NCBI RefSeq assembly: GCF_000816845.1
Contig: NZ_CP006877.1
Coordinates: 3,605,001 to 3,669,000 of the forward strand
Origin: Rhizobium gallicum bv. gallicum R602sp
GTDB lineage: Bacteria; Pseudomonadota; Alphaproteobacteria; Rhizobiales; Rhizobiaceae
DNA: 64,000 nucleotides
Direction: 5' to 3'
The position numbers were made by a program, and so were the translations under genes. Positions within the stretch are counted from its first letter, which is position 1. Each line of letters starts with the position of its first letter. The notes under the pieces were generated by a model. The model searched no databases and had not been told where the DNA came from. It saw only the letters and a list, made by a program, of their open reading frames with translations. This document shows, piece by piece, positions 36,398-44,651 of this stretch.

Positions 36398-37228
36398 TTA
36401 TTTCACCGCGCCGAAGGTCAGGCCGCGGACGAGTTGTTTTTGGCTGAACCAGCCGAGGATCAGGATCGGCGCAATTGCCATTGTCGATGCTGCCGAAAGC
36501 TTGGCGTAGAACAGACCTTCGGGGCTGGAGTAGGAGGCGATGAATGCCGTCAGCGGCGCGGCTTTCGATGCGCTGAGGTTCAGCGTCCAGAAGGCTTCGT
36601 TCCATGCCAGTATGATGTTGAGGAGCAGCGTAGAGGCAATGCCCGGTATCGCCATCGGCGTCAGCACGTAGATGATTTCCTTGGCGAGCGATGCGCCGTC
36701 CATGCGCGCCGCCTCGAGGATTTCGCCAGGGATTTCCTTGAAGTAGGTGTAGAGCATCCAGACGATGATCGGCAGGTTGATCAGCGTCAGCACGATCACC
36801 AGCCCCATCCGGCTGTCGAGCAGGCCGAAATTGCGGAACATCAGGTAGATCGGAATGAGCGCGCCGACCGGCGGCATCATCTTCGTCGACAGCATCCACA
36901 TCAGCACGTCCTTGGTCCGCTTGGTCGGCGAGAATGCCATGGCCCAGGCGGCAGGGATCGCGATGATGAGGCCGATCAGCGTCGAGCCGAAGGAAATGAT
37001 CACCGAATTCATGAAGTGGCCGAGATAGTTAGACCGGCTCTGCACCTCCGCATAGCTTTCCGTCGTCCAGTGGAAGAACAGGAACTGCGGTGGCGAAGCA
37101 ATCGCGTCGGCCTCCGACTTGAAGCTCGTAAGAAACGTCCAGAGGATCGGAAAGAAGATCAGGATCGCCAGCGTCCAGGCGATTGCCGTCATGATCACCT
37201 TGCGTTGAGTTGTGACTTTTCTAGCCAT
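36398..37228 (-). CDS. smoG: Sorbitol/mannitol ABC transporter permease
   Basis: MalG-type inner-membrane permease, 276 residues with six predicted helices, the first near 13-32 (MTAIAWTLAILIFFPILWTF). The EAA loop is EILEAARMDGASLAKEIIYV, near residue 170. ATG 37228 overlaps the end of smoF by one base region (smoF stop at 37230), consistent with coupled translation. The C-terminus QKQLVRGLTFGAVK is typical of MalG relatives. Confidence 0.92.
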   Translation of the reverse strand: MARKVTTQRKVIMTAIAWTLAILIFFPILWTFLTSFKSEADAIASPPQFLFFHWTTESYAEVQSRSNYLGHFMNSVIISFGSTLIGLIIAIPAAWAMAFSPTKRTKDVLMWMLSTKMMPPVGALIPIYLMFRNFGLLDSRMGLVIVLTLINLPIIVWMLYTYFKEIPGEILEAARMDGASLAKEIIYVLTPMAIPGIASTLLLNIILAWNEAFWTLNLSASKAAPLTAFIASYSSPEGLFYAKLSAASTMAIAPILILGWFSQKQLVRGLTFGAVK

Positions 37229-37229
37229 C

Positions 37230-38102
37230 TCAAGACTCCAGATTCTTGCCAACAAGGCGGACAAGGAAGATCGCGACGATGTTGGCGAGGATGACCGCAA
37301 TGATACCGCCCGCCGAAGCGCCGCCGATATCGAACTGAAGAAGCGCCTGCGCATAGACGAGGTAGGTCAGGTTCGTGCTCTGCGTGCCCGGGCCGCCGTT
37401 GGTGGTAACCAGGATTTCGGCAAAGACCGAAAGCAGGAAGATCGTCTGGATCAGGATCACCACCGTGATGGCGCGCGCCATATGCGGCAGAATGATATAG
37501 ATGAATCTCGATATCGCGCCGGCGCCATCCATTTCGGCAGCTTCCTTCTGCTCCTCGTCCAGCGACTGCAACGACGTGAGCAGGATCAGCGTCGCAAACG
37601 GCAGCCACTGCCAGGCAACGATCAGAATGATCGAGAACAACGGCGCGTTTGCCAGCCAGTCGTAGGGCTGCAGTCCGAGCGCCTTGGCAAGATGTGCGAA
37701 GAGCCCGTTGACCGGGTTCATGAACATGTTCTTCCAGACAAGCGCTGCCACCGTCGGCATGACGAAGAACGGCGCAATCACCAGGATGCGCACGATGCCC
37801 TGGCCATAGATGTCCTGGTCGAGCAGCAAGGCGAAGGCGATACCGCCGACCACGGTGATGATCAGCACGCCGAGCACCAGCAGCAGCGTATTGGTGAGTG
37901 CTGCGAAAAAGGCCGGATCGGACAGGAAGTAGCTGTAGTTCAGAAAGCCGACGAAGCTCTCCATTCCCGGGCTGAGAAGGTTGTAGTTCAAAGTCGAGAA
38001 ATAGATCGTCATCGCAAGCGGGACGATCATCCACGCGAAGAGAAGCACGACGGACGGTGCGATCATCATTCGCGCTGCGGAGCGGGTGTGTAACGTTGCC
38101 AT
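37230..38102 (-). CDS. smoF: Sorbitol/mannitol ABC transporter permease
   Basis: MalF-type partner permease, 290 residues and six predicted helices; the first is MMIAPSVVLLFAWMIVPLAM. The EAA loop, EAAEMDGAGAISRFIYIILP, is near residue 185. It begins about 130 bp after smoE, with a terminator-like hairpin in the gap, and runs directly into smoG. Lower expression than the binding protein is expected from that hairpin. Confidence 0.92.
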   Translation of the reverse strand: MATLHTRSAARMMIAPSVVLLFAWMIVPLAMTIYFSTLNYNLLSPGMESFVGFLNYSYFLSDPAFFAALTNTLLLVLGVLIITVVGGIAFALLLDQDIYGQGIVRILVIAPFFVMPTVAALVWKNMFMNPVNGLFAHLAKALGLQPYDWLANAPLFSIILIVAWQWLPFATLILLTSLQSLDEEQKEAAEMDGAGAISRFIYIILPHMARAITVVILIQTIFLLSVFAEILVTTNGGPGTQSTNLTYLVYAQALLQFDIGGASAGGIIAVILANIVAIFLVRLVGKNLES

Positions 38103-38152
38103 GGCGATGACCGATCCTGTTTCGAGGGACGTCTGGCTGCAGGGCAGCTAAG

Positions 38153-38192
38153 AAAAAGGGGCCGCCGACGCTATTCGGGCATTCGGCGGCCC
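38153..38192 (-). terminator. Intra-operon terminator/attenuator after smoE
   Basis: GGGCCGCCGA (38159-38168) and TCGGCGGCCC (38183-38192) give a perfect 10-bp GC-rich stem. Read leftward the stem is followed by a C and then five T (38153-38157). This is a complete intrinsic terminator placed between smoE and smoF. Partial readthrough would give high binding-protein and low membrane-protein levels. Confidence 0.85.
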
Positions 38193-38234
38193 AGAGGGGC
38201 GGGAGGTCAACGATCCCACCGTCTCAGGAGGTTA

Positions 38235-39545
38235 TTATTTGATGTAACCAGCCTTGGTCATTTCGCGGGTCGCCAGTTGCTGCGCGCTCTGCAGCGCCTG
38301 GTCGACCGAGACCTGGCCGGCGAGAGCGGCGGAGAACTGCTGGCCGACGGCCGTGCCGATGCCCTGGAATTCGGGGATCGCCACAAACTGGACGCCGACA
38401 TAGGGAACCGGCTTTACGGTCGGCTTGGTCGGGTCAGCCGCATTGATGGAGTCGAGCGTCATCTTCGCGAAAGCCGCAGCCTTCTGGTATTCTGCGTTCT
38501 CATAGAGCGAGGTACGCGTGCCGGGAGGTGCGTTCAGCCAGCCTTCCTTCTCGGCGACGAGCTTGGTGTAGTCCTTGCTCGTTGCCCAGGCGACGAACTT
38601 CTCAGCTGCTTCGACCTTCTGCGAGCTCGCCGGGATGGCAAGGCTCCAGGCCCACAGCCAGTTGCCACGCTTGCCGAGACCCTTGTCCGGAGCCAGTGCG
38701 AAACCGACCTTGTCGGCAACCTTCGATTCCTTCGGGTTGCTGACGAAGGAGGCCGCAACGGTGGCGTCGATCCACATGCCGCACTTGCCGGTCTGGAAGA
38801 GCGCCAGGTTTTCGTTGAAGCCGTTCGACGAAGCGCCGGGAGGGCCGGCTTCCTTCATCAGGTCGACGTAGAAGGTGAGCGTGTCCTTCCACTCCGGCTG
38901 GTCGAACTGGGGTTTCCAGCTCTCATCGAACCAGCGGGCACCGAAGGAGTTCGACATCGCCGTGAGGAAGGCCATGTTTTCGCCCCAGCCGGCTTTGCCG
39001 CGCAGGCAGATGCCGTAGATTTCCTTGTCCTTGTCGGTGATCTTCTTCGCAGCGTCGGCGATGAAGTCCCAGGTCGGCGCGTCGGGCATCTTCAAACCGG
39101 CGGCGTCGAAGAGGTCTTTCCGATACATGACCATCGAGCTTTCACCGTAAAACGGCGCCGCATACAGCTTGCCGTCTACAGTCAGGCCGCTGCGTATGGC
39201 TGGCAGCAGGTCGTCGGCGTCATAATCGGCGCCCAGGTTGTCGAGCGGCAGGAGCCAGCTCTGCTTTGCCCAGATCGGGACTTCATAAGTGCCGATCGTC
39301 AGAACGTCGTACTGGCCGCCCTTGGTCGCGATGTCAGTCGTGACCTTCTGGCGCAGAACGTTCTCTTCGAGGGTAACCCATTCAAGGTCGATGTCGGGAT
39401 TCTTCGCCTTGAAGTCATCCGTCAGCTTCTGCATTCGGATCATGTCGCCGTTGTTCACGGTCGCGATCGTCAGCGTTTCGGCCGAAGCCATGCCCGCAAA
39501 CGCCAATGCTGAGCAGGCGCCCAGCAGAATAGTTCTCAATGTCAT
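38235..39545 (-). CDS. smoE: Sorbitol/mannitol ABC transporter substrate-binding protein
   Basis: Periplasmic receptor, 436 residues, with a signal peptide (MTLRTILLGACSALAFAGMA, cleavage near ASA|ET). It is a CUT1 family 1 binding protein; typical features are LDLEWVTLEENVLRQ-like N-lobe strands, YGESSMVMYRKDLFDAAGLK and GICLRGKAGWGENMAF, the last a signature of polyol-binding members. GGAGGAAGAT sits right before the ATG. It is the first gene of the smoEFGK-mtlK-HAD-kinase operon, behind smoC and a strong promoter with palindromic operators. Confidence 0.93.
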   Translation of the reverse strand: MTLRTILLGACSALAFAGMASAETLTIATVNNGDMIRMQKLTDDFKAKNPDIDLEWVTLEENVLRQKVTTDIATKGGQYDVLTIGTYEVPIWAKQSWLLPLDNLGADYDADDLLPAIRSGLTVDGKLYAAPFYGESSMVMYRKDLFDAAGLKMPDAPTWDFIADAAKKITDKDKEIYGICLRGKAGWGENMAFLTAMSNSFGARWFDESWKPQFDQPEWKDTLTFYVDLMKEAGPPGASSNGFNENLALFQTGKCGMWIDATVAASFVSNPKESKVADKVGFALAPDKGLGKRGNWLWAWSLAIPASSQKVEAAEKFVAWATSKDYTKLVAEKEGWLNAPPGTRTSLYENAEYQKAAAFAKMTLDSINAADPTKPTVKPVPYVGVQFVAIPEFQGIGTAVGQQFSAALAGQVSVDQALQSAQQLATREMTKAGYIK

Positions 39546-39581
39546 ATCTTCCTCCCAGAAGATGGGGTATGAGCATTCGCT

Positions 39582-39623
39582 TTGCTCGTGAGCAATTACT
39601 CACTACAGAGCGTGGGATGTCAA
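39582..39623 (-). promoter_or_regulatory. smoE promoter with overlapping palindromic operators
   Basis: Leftward -35 TTGACA (plus-strand TGTCAA at 39618-39623) and -10 AGTAAT (39595-39600) have a 17-bp spacer. Two dyads cover the -10 and the start region: GTGAG-N6-CTCAC (39588-39603) and TTGCTC-GT-GAGCAA (39582-39595). The TGAGCAA core recurs at 39699-39705 and 40729-40734, making it a candidate SmoC site. Confidence 0.7.
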
Positions 39624-39682
39624 TTGGAATCGTTGCTGCAACAGCGAAATGACCAGCTATGCGATTGATTTTGAATATGATA

Positions 39683-39709
39683 TTTTTTGCTCAAGACGTG
39701 AGCAAAAAA
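39683..39709. promoter_or_regulatory. Perfect inverted repeat at the smoC 3' end
   Basis: TTTTTTGCTCA (39683-39693) and TGAGCAAAAAA (39699-39709) are perfect 11-bp arms around AGACG, covering the smoC stop codon. The T run precedes and the A run follows the loop on either strand, so it is not a standard terminator. The TGAGCAAAA half-site shared with the smoE promoter suggests an operator. Confidence 0.55.
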
Positions 39710-40644
39710 TCGGCAGTCTGTTCATCGGTGATCAGGCTATTGATTTGACGGCCAACAATTGCGGCCCTAATCGCCTTGAACTTGCGCTTGCCCTTGGCGA
39801 TTCCAATGACTGTCGAGGTTTCGCGTGAAGGAATCGAGGCCGACGCGACGCGCTCGTTGATCGGATTATCGAGAAGCCTGCCCTCCTCGTCGAAAATCCA
39901 GCCGCAGATTTCGCCGACGGCCCCCTCGCGCATCAGCTCCATCATCTCGTCCTTCTCCAGGAAGCCGTCGACGCACAGTGGGCCGTCGATGCCCAGTTCG
40001 CCGATACCGACGAAGGTCACATCGGCTTGGGCGCTGATTGCAAGCGTGTAGCGCACCAGTTGCTGGCCATGGAGCAATTCACGCTCCTCGGCCGAGGTGA
40101 CGAGCACGGGCAGCGGCATCGGGAAGTGCCGCGCCTTCACCGCATCCGCCATGCTGAAGATGACATTGTAATAGGCGGCTGAACCGTCCGGCGTGATGTT
40201 GCCCGTCAGCGAAACGATGCGATGATTCGGACATTCGATCGTCGGCAGTTGATCGACCGCAGCCTTCAACGTGCGGCCGGTACCAACGGCGAGCACGATC
40301 GGATCCGGCCGCTTGAGCCATCGCTCGATCTCAGCAGCCGCCGCTTCGGCAATGCCGACCGTCCTCGATGAAGACCCCGGATCGCTCGGCACGATCTCGA
40401 CATGCTTGAGGTCGAATTTCTTGCGCAGCTGGTTGGCGAGCTCGAGGCAGGCAGCAATCGGATGATCGAGCCGCACTTTGATGAGTTTTTCAGCGACGGC
40501 CAGCGACACCAGGCGCTGTGCTGATTGTCGCGAGATACCCATCGCAGAGGCAATCTCGTCCTGCGTGCGCCCAGCCACGTAATAAAGCCAGCCCGCACGC
40601 GCTGCGTCGTCCAGCCGTCCAGGTGTCTCGGTTCTTTTCGCCAT
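39691..40644 (-). CDS. smoC: SorC family regulator of the sorbitol/mannitol operon
   Basis: A 317-residue regulator. The helix-turn-helix is at about 15-55 (GWLYYVAGRTQDEIASAMGI, then SRQSAQRLVSLA), followed by a SorC-type sugar-sensing domain (LAVGTGRTLKAAVDQL, RIVSLTGNITPDG, FVGIGELGIDG, VIGIAKGKRKFKAIRAAI). It is encoded immediately upstream of smoE on the same strand, separated by a 145-bp promoter region with palindromes. A further TTGAGCAAAA (40727-40736) lies upstream of its own start. Control of the smo operon is inferred from position and the shared motif; activation versus repression is not decidable. Confidence 0.87.
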   Translation of the reverse strand: MAKRTETPGRLDDAARAGWLYYVAGRTQDEIASAMGISRQSAQRLVSLAVAEKLIKVRLDHPIAACLELANQLRKKFDLKHVEIVPSDPGSSSRTVGIAEAAAAEIERWLKRPDPIVLAVGTGRTLKAAVDQLPTIECPNHRIVSLTGNITPDGSAAYYNVIFSMADAVKARHFPMPLPVLVTSAEERELLHGQQLVRYTLAISAQADVTFVGIGELGIDGPLCVDGFLEKDEMMELMREGAVGEICGWIFDEEGRLLDNPINERVASASIPSRETSTVIGIAKGKRKFKAIRAAIVGRQINSLITDEQTADFLLTS

Positions 40645-40783
40645 TGAGGTCTACCGCGCGTAAAATGGGCCGGCTTTCTGCCGGACGAATATCTTTGAGT
40701 CTGTGCCGCGCCAGATCAGAACAAAATTGAGCAAAAGTCGAGTGCATTGAGAAAATGCATCGGCGGTATGGGCGAATATTCGC

Positions 40784-41443
40784 TCAGGCAAACCAGTTTG
40801 TGACGAAGAAGATCGCAGCCTTGATAAGGCCGTAGATCACGCCGCCAACGACGGTCAGTGAAATACCGGCCATGACCATTCCAAACGCCGAAAAGAGACC
40901 GTCCTTGCCCAAAATGCCGAAGGAAAACAGGCAGATGGTAAAAGCCGGCAGGATGTTGCCGAGCGGGATCGGCAGCGTCAGGATGACCGCAAGCACTAGG
41001 CACAGAAAGCCCACAAGGTATTCGGCAGGCGGCTCGACGAGGAAAGAAAGCCGCGGCTGCAGCATGCGCTCGGCAAAGGCGAGCCAACGGTGGATTCGCG
41101 AGACGACCGCCTCGAAATCCTCGCGCTTCATCGACCGTCCGGCAATTACCTTCGGTAACCATGGCTTCAGCCCGAACGTCAGCTGCGCTGCAAGAAAAAG
41201 TAGCGGCGCGCCGAGGATTGCGGAGGTTCCGGGCGGCGTCGGCACCAGATTGGGAATGGCAAAGACCAGCATGAGCGCACCGGTCGCGCGGTCGCCCATC
41301 ACCTCGAAAAGATCGCCGATCGAAATGCGCTCGCGGCTCCTGTCACCCGCAAGCTGCCTCAGGATGGCCGAAAGCCGTCGCCCTCTTAGGCGCGGACTCC
41401 TGATCAAACGCCTGCGCGATGTCTCCATTTGCTCGATTGTCAT
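40784..41443 (-). CDS. exoD: Exopolysaccharide synthesis protein ExoD
   Basis: A 219-residue inner-membrane protein. The soluble start includes RISIGDLFEVMGDRATGALM, followed by LVFAIPNLVPTPPGTSAILG and further helices near 130-165 and 180-215. This is the ExoD family pattern. In S. meliloti exoD mutants are affected in exopolysaccharide, alkaline tolerance and nodule invasion; the biochemical role is not known. ATG 41443 is used; ATG 41428 is also possible. It is divergent from the response regulator at 41627 and is not within an exo cluster here. Confidence 0.88.
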   Translation of the reverse strand: MTIEQMETSRRRLIRSPRLRGRRLSAILRQLAGDRSRERISIGDLFEVMGDRATGALMLVFAIPNLVPTPPGTSAILGAPLLFLAAQLTFGLKPWLPKVIAGRSMKREDFEAVVSRIHRWLAFAERMLQPRLSFLVEPPAEYLVGFLCLVLAVILTLPIPLGNILPAFTICLFSFGILGKDGLFSAFGMVMAGISLTVVGGVIYGLIKAAIFFVTNWFA

Positions 41444-41626
41444 AACATCCCGGCTCGTCGGCTCGCGACTGATACCATCTCAATGTGAATCTTCTCTGTC
41501 GAATGCGCCGCCATCATGGCCGCGCGGGTTCTGGATCACGGCTATTGCATGGCGATTTTTCGCCGGCACCCTTCACTTGACCCTTAGCAAAAAGCAGCGC
41601 TACTGCTCTTGGCAAGGAGAAATTGC

Positions 41627-42286
41627 TTGCGCATTCTTTTGGTTGAAGACGACAAGATGATTGGGCAAGCGGTGCGCGATCACGTTGCAGCGGCCGCTCA
41701 CGCGATCGACTGGATGTGTACGATCGGCGATGCTGAGGCCGCTGCAGGCTCCGTCGACTACGGTCTGATCCTGCTTGATCTGCAGCTTCCCGACGGCAGA
41801 GGCATCGATTTGCTGAAACGGTTGCGTAACGACGGCATGGCAATGCCGGTAATAATTCTCACTGCGCGCGACCAGATTTCCGATCGCATCGAGGGCCTGA
41901 ACGCCGGCGCCGACGACTACCTCGTCAAGCCATTCGATCTCGGAGAATTGCAGGCCCGCATCATGGCGGTCGCGCGCCGCTACGACGCCAATCCAAGGAC
42001 TATCATCCGCATTGCCGATATCGAGATCGACCGGCCGCAGCACAGAATTGCCATCGCCGGCGAGCCGGTCGTGCTGACCAGCCGCGAATGGGCTGTGCTC
42101 GATCTGCTCATCGCCCGTCCGGGCGCAATCGTGCCGAAGGACCGGATCGAGGAAGCCCTTTATGCCTTCGGCTCGGAGATCGAAAGCAATACGGTTGAGG
42201 TCTATGTCAGCCGGCTGCGCAAGAAGATCGGTCGCGACAGGATCAAGACCGCCCGCGGCATCGGCTACACGCTGGCGCAAGCATGA
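41627..42286 (+). CDS. OmpR-family response regulator
   Basis: A 219-residue two-component regulator. The receiver domain has the acidic pair Asp 8/Asp 9 (RILLVEDDKM), phospho-acceptor Asp 51 (LILLDLQLPDG), Thr 79 (ILTARDQ) and Lys 101 (LVKPFD). The winged-helix output domain covers about 125-219, with VLTSREWAVLDLLIARPG and VEVYVSRLRKKI. The start is TTG at 41627: AAGGAG lies 7 bp upstream at 41614-41619, and the receiver's first strand then begins at residue 2. It overlaps the kinase gene by 4 bp. The target genes are unknown. Confidence 0.92.
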   Translation: MRILLVEDDKMIGQAVRDHVAAAAHAIDWMCTIGDAEAAAGSVDYGLILLDLQLPDGRGIDLLKRLRNDGMAMPVIILTARDQISDRIEGLNAGADDYLVKPFDLGELQARIMAVARRYDANPRTIIRIADIEIDRPQHRIAIAGEPVVLTSREWAVLDLLIARPGAIVPKDRIEEALYAFGSEIESNTVEVYVSRLRKKIGRDRIKTARGIGYTLAQA

Positions 42287-43617
42287 GACGCGAACCGAGC
42301 ATTACGCGCCGGCTCATTCTGGCGCTCACAAGTACTATGGTCATCTTCTGGCTCGCCGCGATCGGGCTCGGCATCCAGGTGATGCAGCACGAATTCGACG
42401 AGCTTTTCGACAGCGCCCAGCAGGAGACGGCCCAGCGCCTTTTGGCGCTGATCGTCGACGACCTGAACCAGCGCGCCGAAACCTACGCTTCCGGCGTCGC
42501 AATTTTAAATACGCCAGCCAGCCGCGAATATCTGACCTATCAAGTCCGCGACAAGGACGGAAATGTCGTTCTCCGCTCCAATGACGCTTCGCCCGAACCT
42601 TTCGATGCGCCACTCGTCCGCGGTTTTCACAACAACGATCACCAGCGCATCTATACCGAAGCGACCGCTGACGACGCCCTGTTCATGCAGGTGGCCGATC
42701 GCCTCGGCAATCGTCGCGAAGCCGTGCGCGAAAGCGCCGTCACGCTGCTGCTTCCACTGATCGTGCTGATCCCGGCGAGTATCTTCGCCATCTGGCTCAT
42801 CCTTGGCCGGGCGCTGAAGCCGATCGAAACGCTACGCCGGGACATCGCCACCAAGGACAGCGGCAACATGGCAGCCATTGAAGGCGACGGGTTGCCGAAA
42901 GAAATCAAGCCGATCGCTCGCTCGGTCAATCTTCTGCTCGCTCGTCTCCGGTCGGCCCTTGAAGCGGAACGCGAATTTACCGCTAACAGCGCTCACGAGC
43001 TCCGCACGCCGATTGCCGGCGCTCTGGCACAGACCCAGCGATTGGCCGAAGAACTGTCGGCCGGTGCCGCCAGGACGCGGGCGCTGCAGGTCGAAAGCTC
43101 GCTCGTCGATCTCGGCCGCCTTGCCGAAAAACTGCTGCAGCTTTCACGCGCCGAAGCCGGCATCGGTGCCAGCGACAAAGCCGCCGATCTCAGCAAGGTG
43201 CTGGAGATGATCGTCAGCGACTACGAGCGCGACAGCCGCACCAAGGGGCGCGTCAACTATGTGCCCGACGCCGGAGCAACGCTTGTCCGTTATGCAGACA
43301 TGGATGCCTTTGGCATCGTCATGCGCAACCTCATCGAAAACGCGCTTCTTCACGGCGACCAGGATCGGCCCGCCACGGTCAGCCTGGATAAGGCCGGGAC
43401 CATCCGTGTCGTCAATGGCGGCCCTGCGATCCGGGAAGCCGATCTTGCGGGCCTCAAGAAACGCTTCCGGCGCGGCACGACCAGCGCATCCGGTTCCGGA
43501 CTGGGCCTTGCGATCGCCGACCGCATCGTCGCACAGATGGGCGGCACGCTGGAACTCCTCTCCCCGGCAAGCGACGAGACTTCCGGCTTCGAGGCGAAGG
43601 TGAACCTGCCGGCATAG
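42283..43617 (+). CDS. Sensor histidine kinase
   Basis: A 444-residue membrane kinase paired with the preceding regulator (ATGA overlap). Two membrane segments (about 10-32 and 153-176) enclose a periplasmic sensor of about 120 residues. After them come a HAMP-like linker (RALKPIETLRRDIA), the phospho-acceptor His 238 in NSAHELRTPIAG, the N-box NLIENALLHG, and G-boxes ending in SGSGLGLAIADRIVAQMGG. The organisation resembles QseC/TctE-type kinases. The stimulus cannot be inferred. Confidence 0.92.
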   Translation: MRREPSITRRLILALTSTMVIFWLAAIGLGIQVMQHEFDELFDSAQQETAQRLLALIVDDLNQRAETYASGVAILNTPASREYLTYQVRDKDGNVVLRSNDASPEPFDAPLVRGFHNNDHQRIYTEATADDALFMQVADRLGNRREAVRESAVTLLLPLIVLIPASIFAIWLILGRALKPIETLRRDIATKDSGNMAAIEGDGLPKEIKPIARSVNLLLARLRSALEAEREFTANSAHELRTPIAGALAQTQRLAEELSAGAARTRALQVESSLVDLGRLAEKLLQLSRAEAGIGASDKAADLSKVLEMIVSDYERDSRTKGRVNYVPDAGATLVRYADMDAFGIVMRNLIENALLHGDQDRPATVSLDKAGTIRVVNGGPAIREADLAGLKKRFRRGTTSASGSGLGLAIADRIVAQMGGTLELLSPASDETSGFEAKVNLPA

Positions 43618-43676
43618 GACTTGCAAATCCGCCCGAAGGGTGCGAGCAGACGCGGAAACTTTCGAGGCAGACAAGC

Positions 43677-44588
43677 ATGATCATCTCACTCGACATCGGC
43701 GGTTCGGCGATCAAAGGCGGTATCGCACGCTCGGAAACGGATATCGTTCCAATGGGTCGCCGTCCGACGCCCAAGGATGATTTTGCTGCTTTCGCCGAGA
43801 CCATCCGCAGCTTCATAGCAGAGACCAGCGAAACACCTTCGTGCCTTGCCTTCTCGATTGCCGGCGTCGTCGATCCGGATACGCAACGGCTGACATGCGC
43901 CAACATTCCCTGCATTCACAACCGCAGCCTTGCGGCTGATCTGGAGGCCGAACTTGGCTTTCCGGTCCTGATTGCCAACGACGCCGATTGCTTCACCATG
44001 GCCGAAGCCGAACTCGGCGCCGGGCGCGGCCACCGCATCGTCTTCGGTGCGATCCTCGGCACTGGCGTCGGCGGCGGGCTCGTTTCCGACGGCCGGCTCG
44101 TCAACGCCTCGGGCGGTTTCGCCGGCGAATGGGGTCACGGCCCGATCCTCGCCTGCGAAGCCGGCAATCCCCCCGTGAAAATCCCGGCCCTTCCCTGCGG
44201 CTGCGGCCAGAAGGGCTGCGTCGATACAGTCGGTGGCGCCCGCGGCCTCGAGCGGCTTCACAAGACGCTGCACGACCTCGACTTCCCGAGCGAGGAAATC
44301 ATCGCGCAATGGCGACGGGGTGAGGAAAAGGCGACGAACACGATCGATGTCTATACCGATCTCGTCGCCTCGCCCTTGGCACTCACTGTCAATATCACCG
44401 GCGCGACCATCGTCCCGGTCGGCGGCGGCCTTTCCAATGTCGAGCCGCTGCTTGCCGAACTCGACAAGGCCGTAAGGGGCCGCACGCTGCGCAGGTTCGA
44501 CCGGCCGCTGATCGTGCGCAGCGAATGCCGCTTAGAGCCGGGCCTCATTGGCGCGGCTCTTCTGGGCCTGAAAGCGGTAGCGGCTTGA
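43677..44588 (+). CDS. ROK family sugar kinase (NagK-like)
   Basis: A 303-residue cytoplasmic kinase. It begins IISLDIGGSAIKGGIA (ATP phosphate loop). It has the catalytic Asp in IANDADCFTMAEA (about 103), the second phosphate loop GTGVGGGLV, and the ROK zinc site formed by His in GEWGHGPIL plus the Cys cluster CGCGQKGC (about 181-188). Relatives phosphorylate glucose, fructose, N-acetylglucosamine or N-acetylmannosamine; no amino-sugar gene is nearby to decide. It follows the histidine kinase by 59 bp on the same strand, so read-through from the two-component operon is possible. Confidence 0.88.
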   Translation: MIISLDIGGSAIKGGIARSETDIVPMGRRPTPKDDFAAFAETIRSFIAETSETPSCLAFSIAGVVDPDTQRLTCANIPCIHNRSLAADLEAELGFPVLIANDADCFTMAEAELGAGRGHRIVFGAILGTGVGGGLVSDGRLVNASGGFAGEWGHGPILACEAGNPPVKIPALPCGCGQKGCVDTVGGARGLERLHKTLHDLDFPSEEIIAQWRRGEEKATNTIDVYTDLVASPLALTVNITGATIVPVGGGLSNVEPLLAELDKAVRGRTLRRFDRPLIVRSECRLEPGLIGAALLGLKAVAA

Positions 44589-44620
44589 GAGCATTTTTTC
44601 GAGTGAGTTGATTGGAAAAT

Positions 44621-44651
44621 GAAAATGGCGGGGCTTTCACCCGCCATTTTC
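44621..44651. terminator. Bidirectional terminator between the ROK kinase and the RND pump
   Basis: GAAAATGGCGGG (44621-44632) and CCCGCCATTTTC (44640-44651) form a perfect 12-bp stem with a 7-nt loop. The A/T-rich outer bases serve as the U-tract in both directions. It overlaps the last bases of the RND gene. Confidence 0.9.

Noticed and set aside
40772..40783. GCGAATATTCGC perfect 12-bp palindrome before smoC
   Set aside because: It lies at the very end of exoD with no promoter context or T-tract. A single 12-mer palindrome is weak evidence, so no function is claimed.
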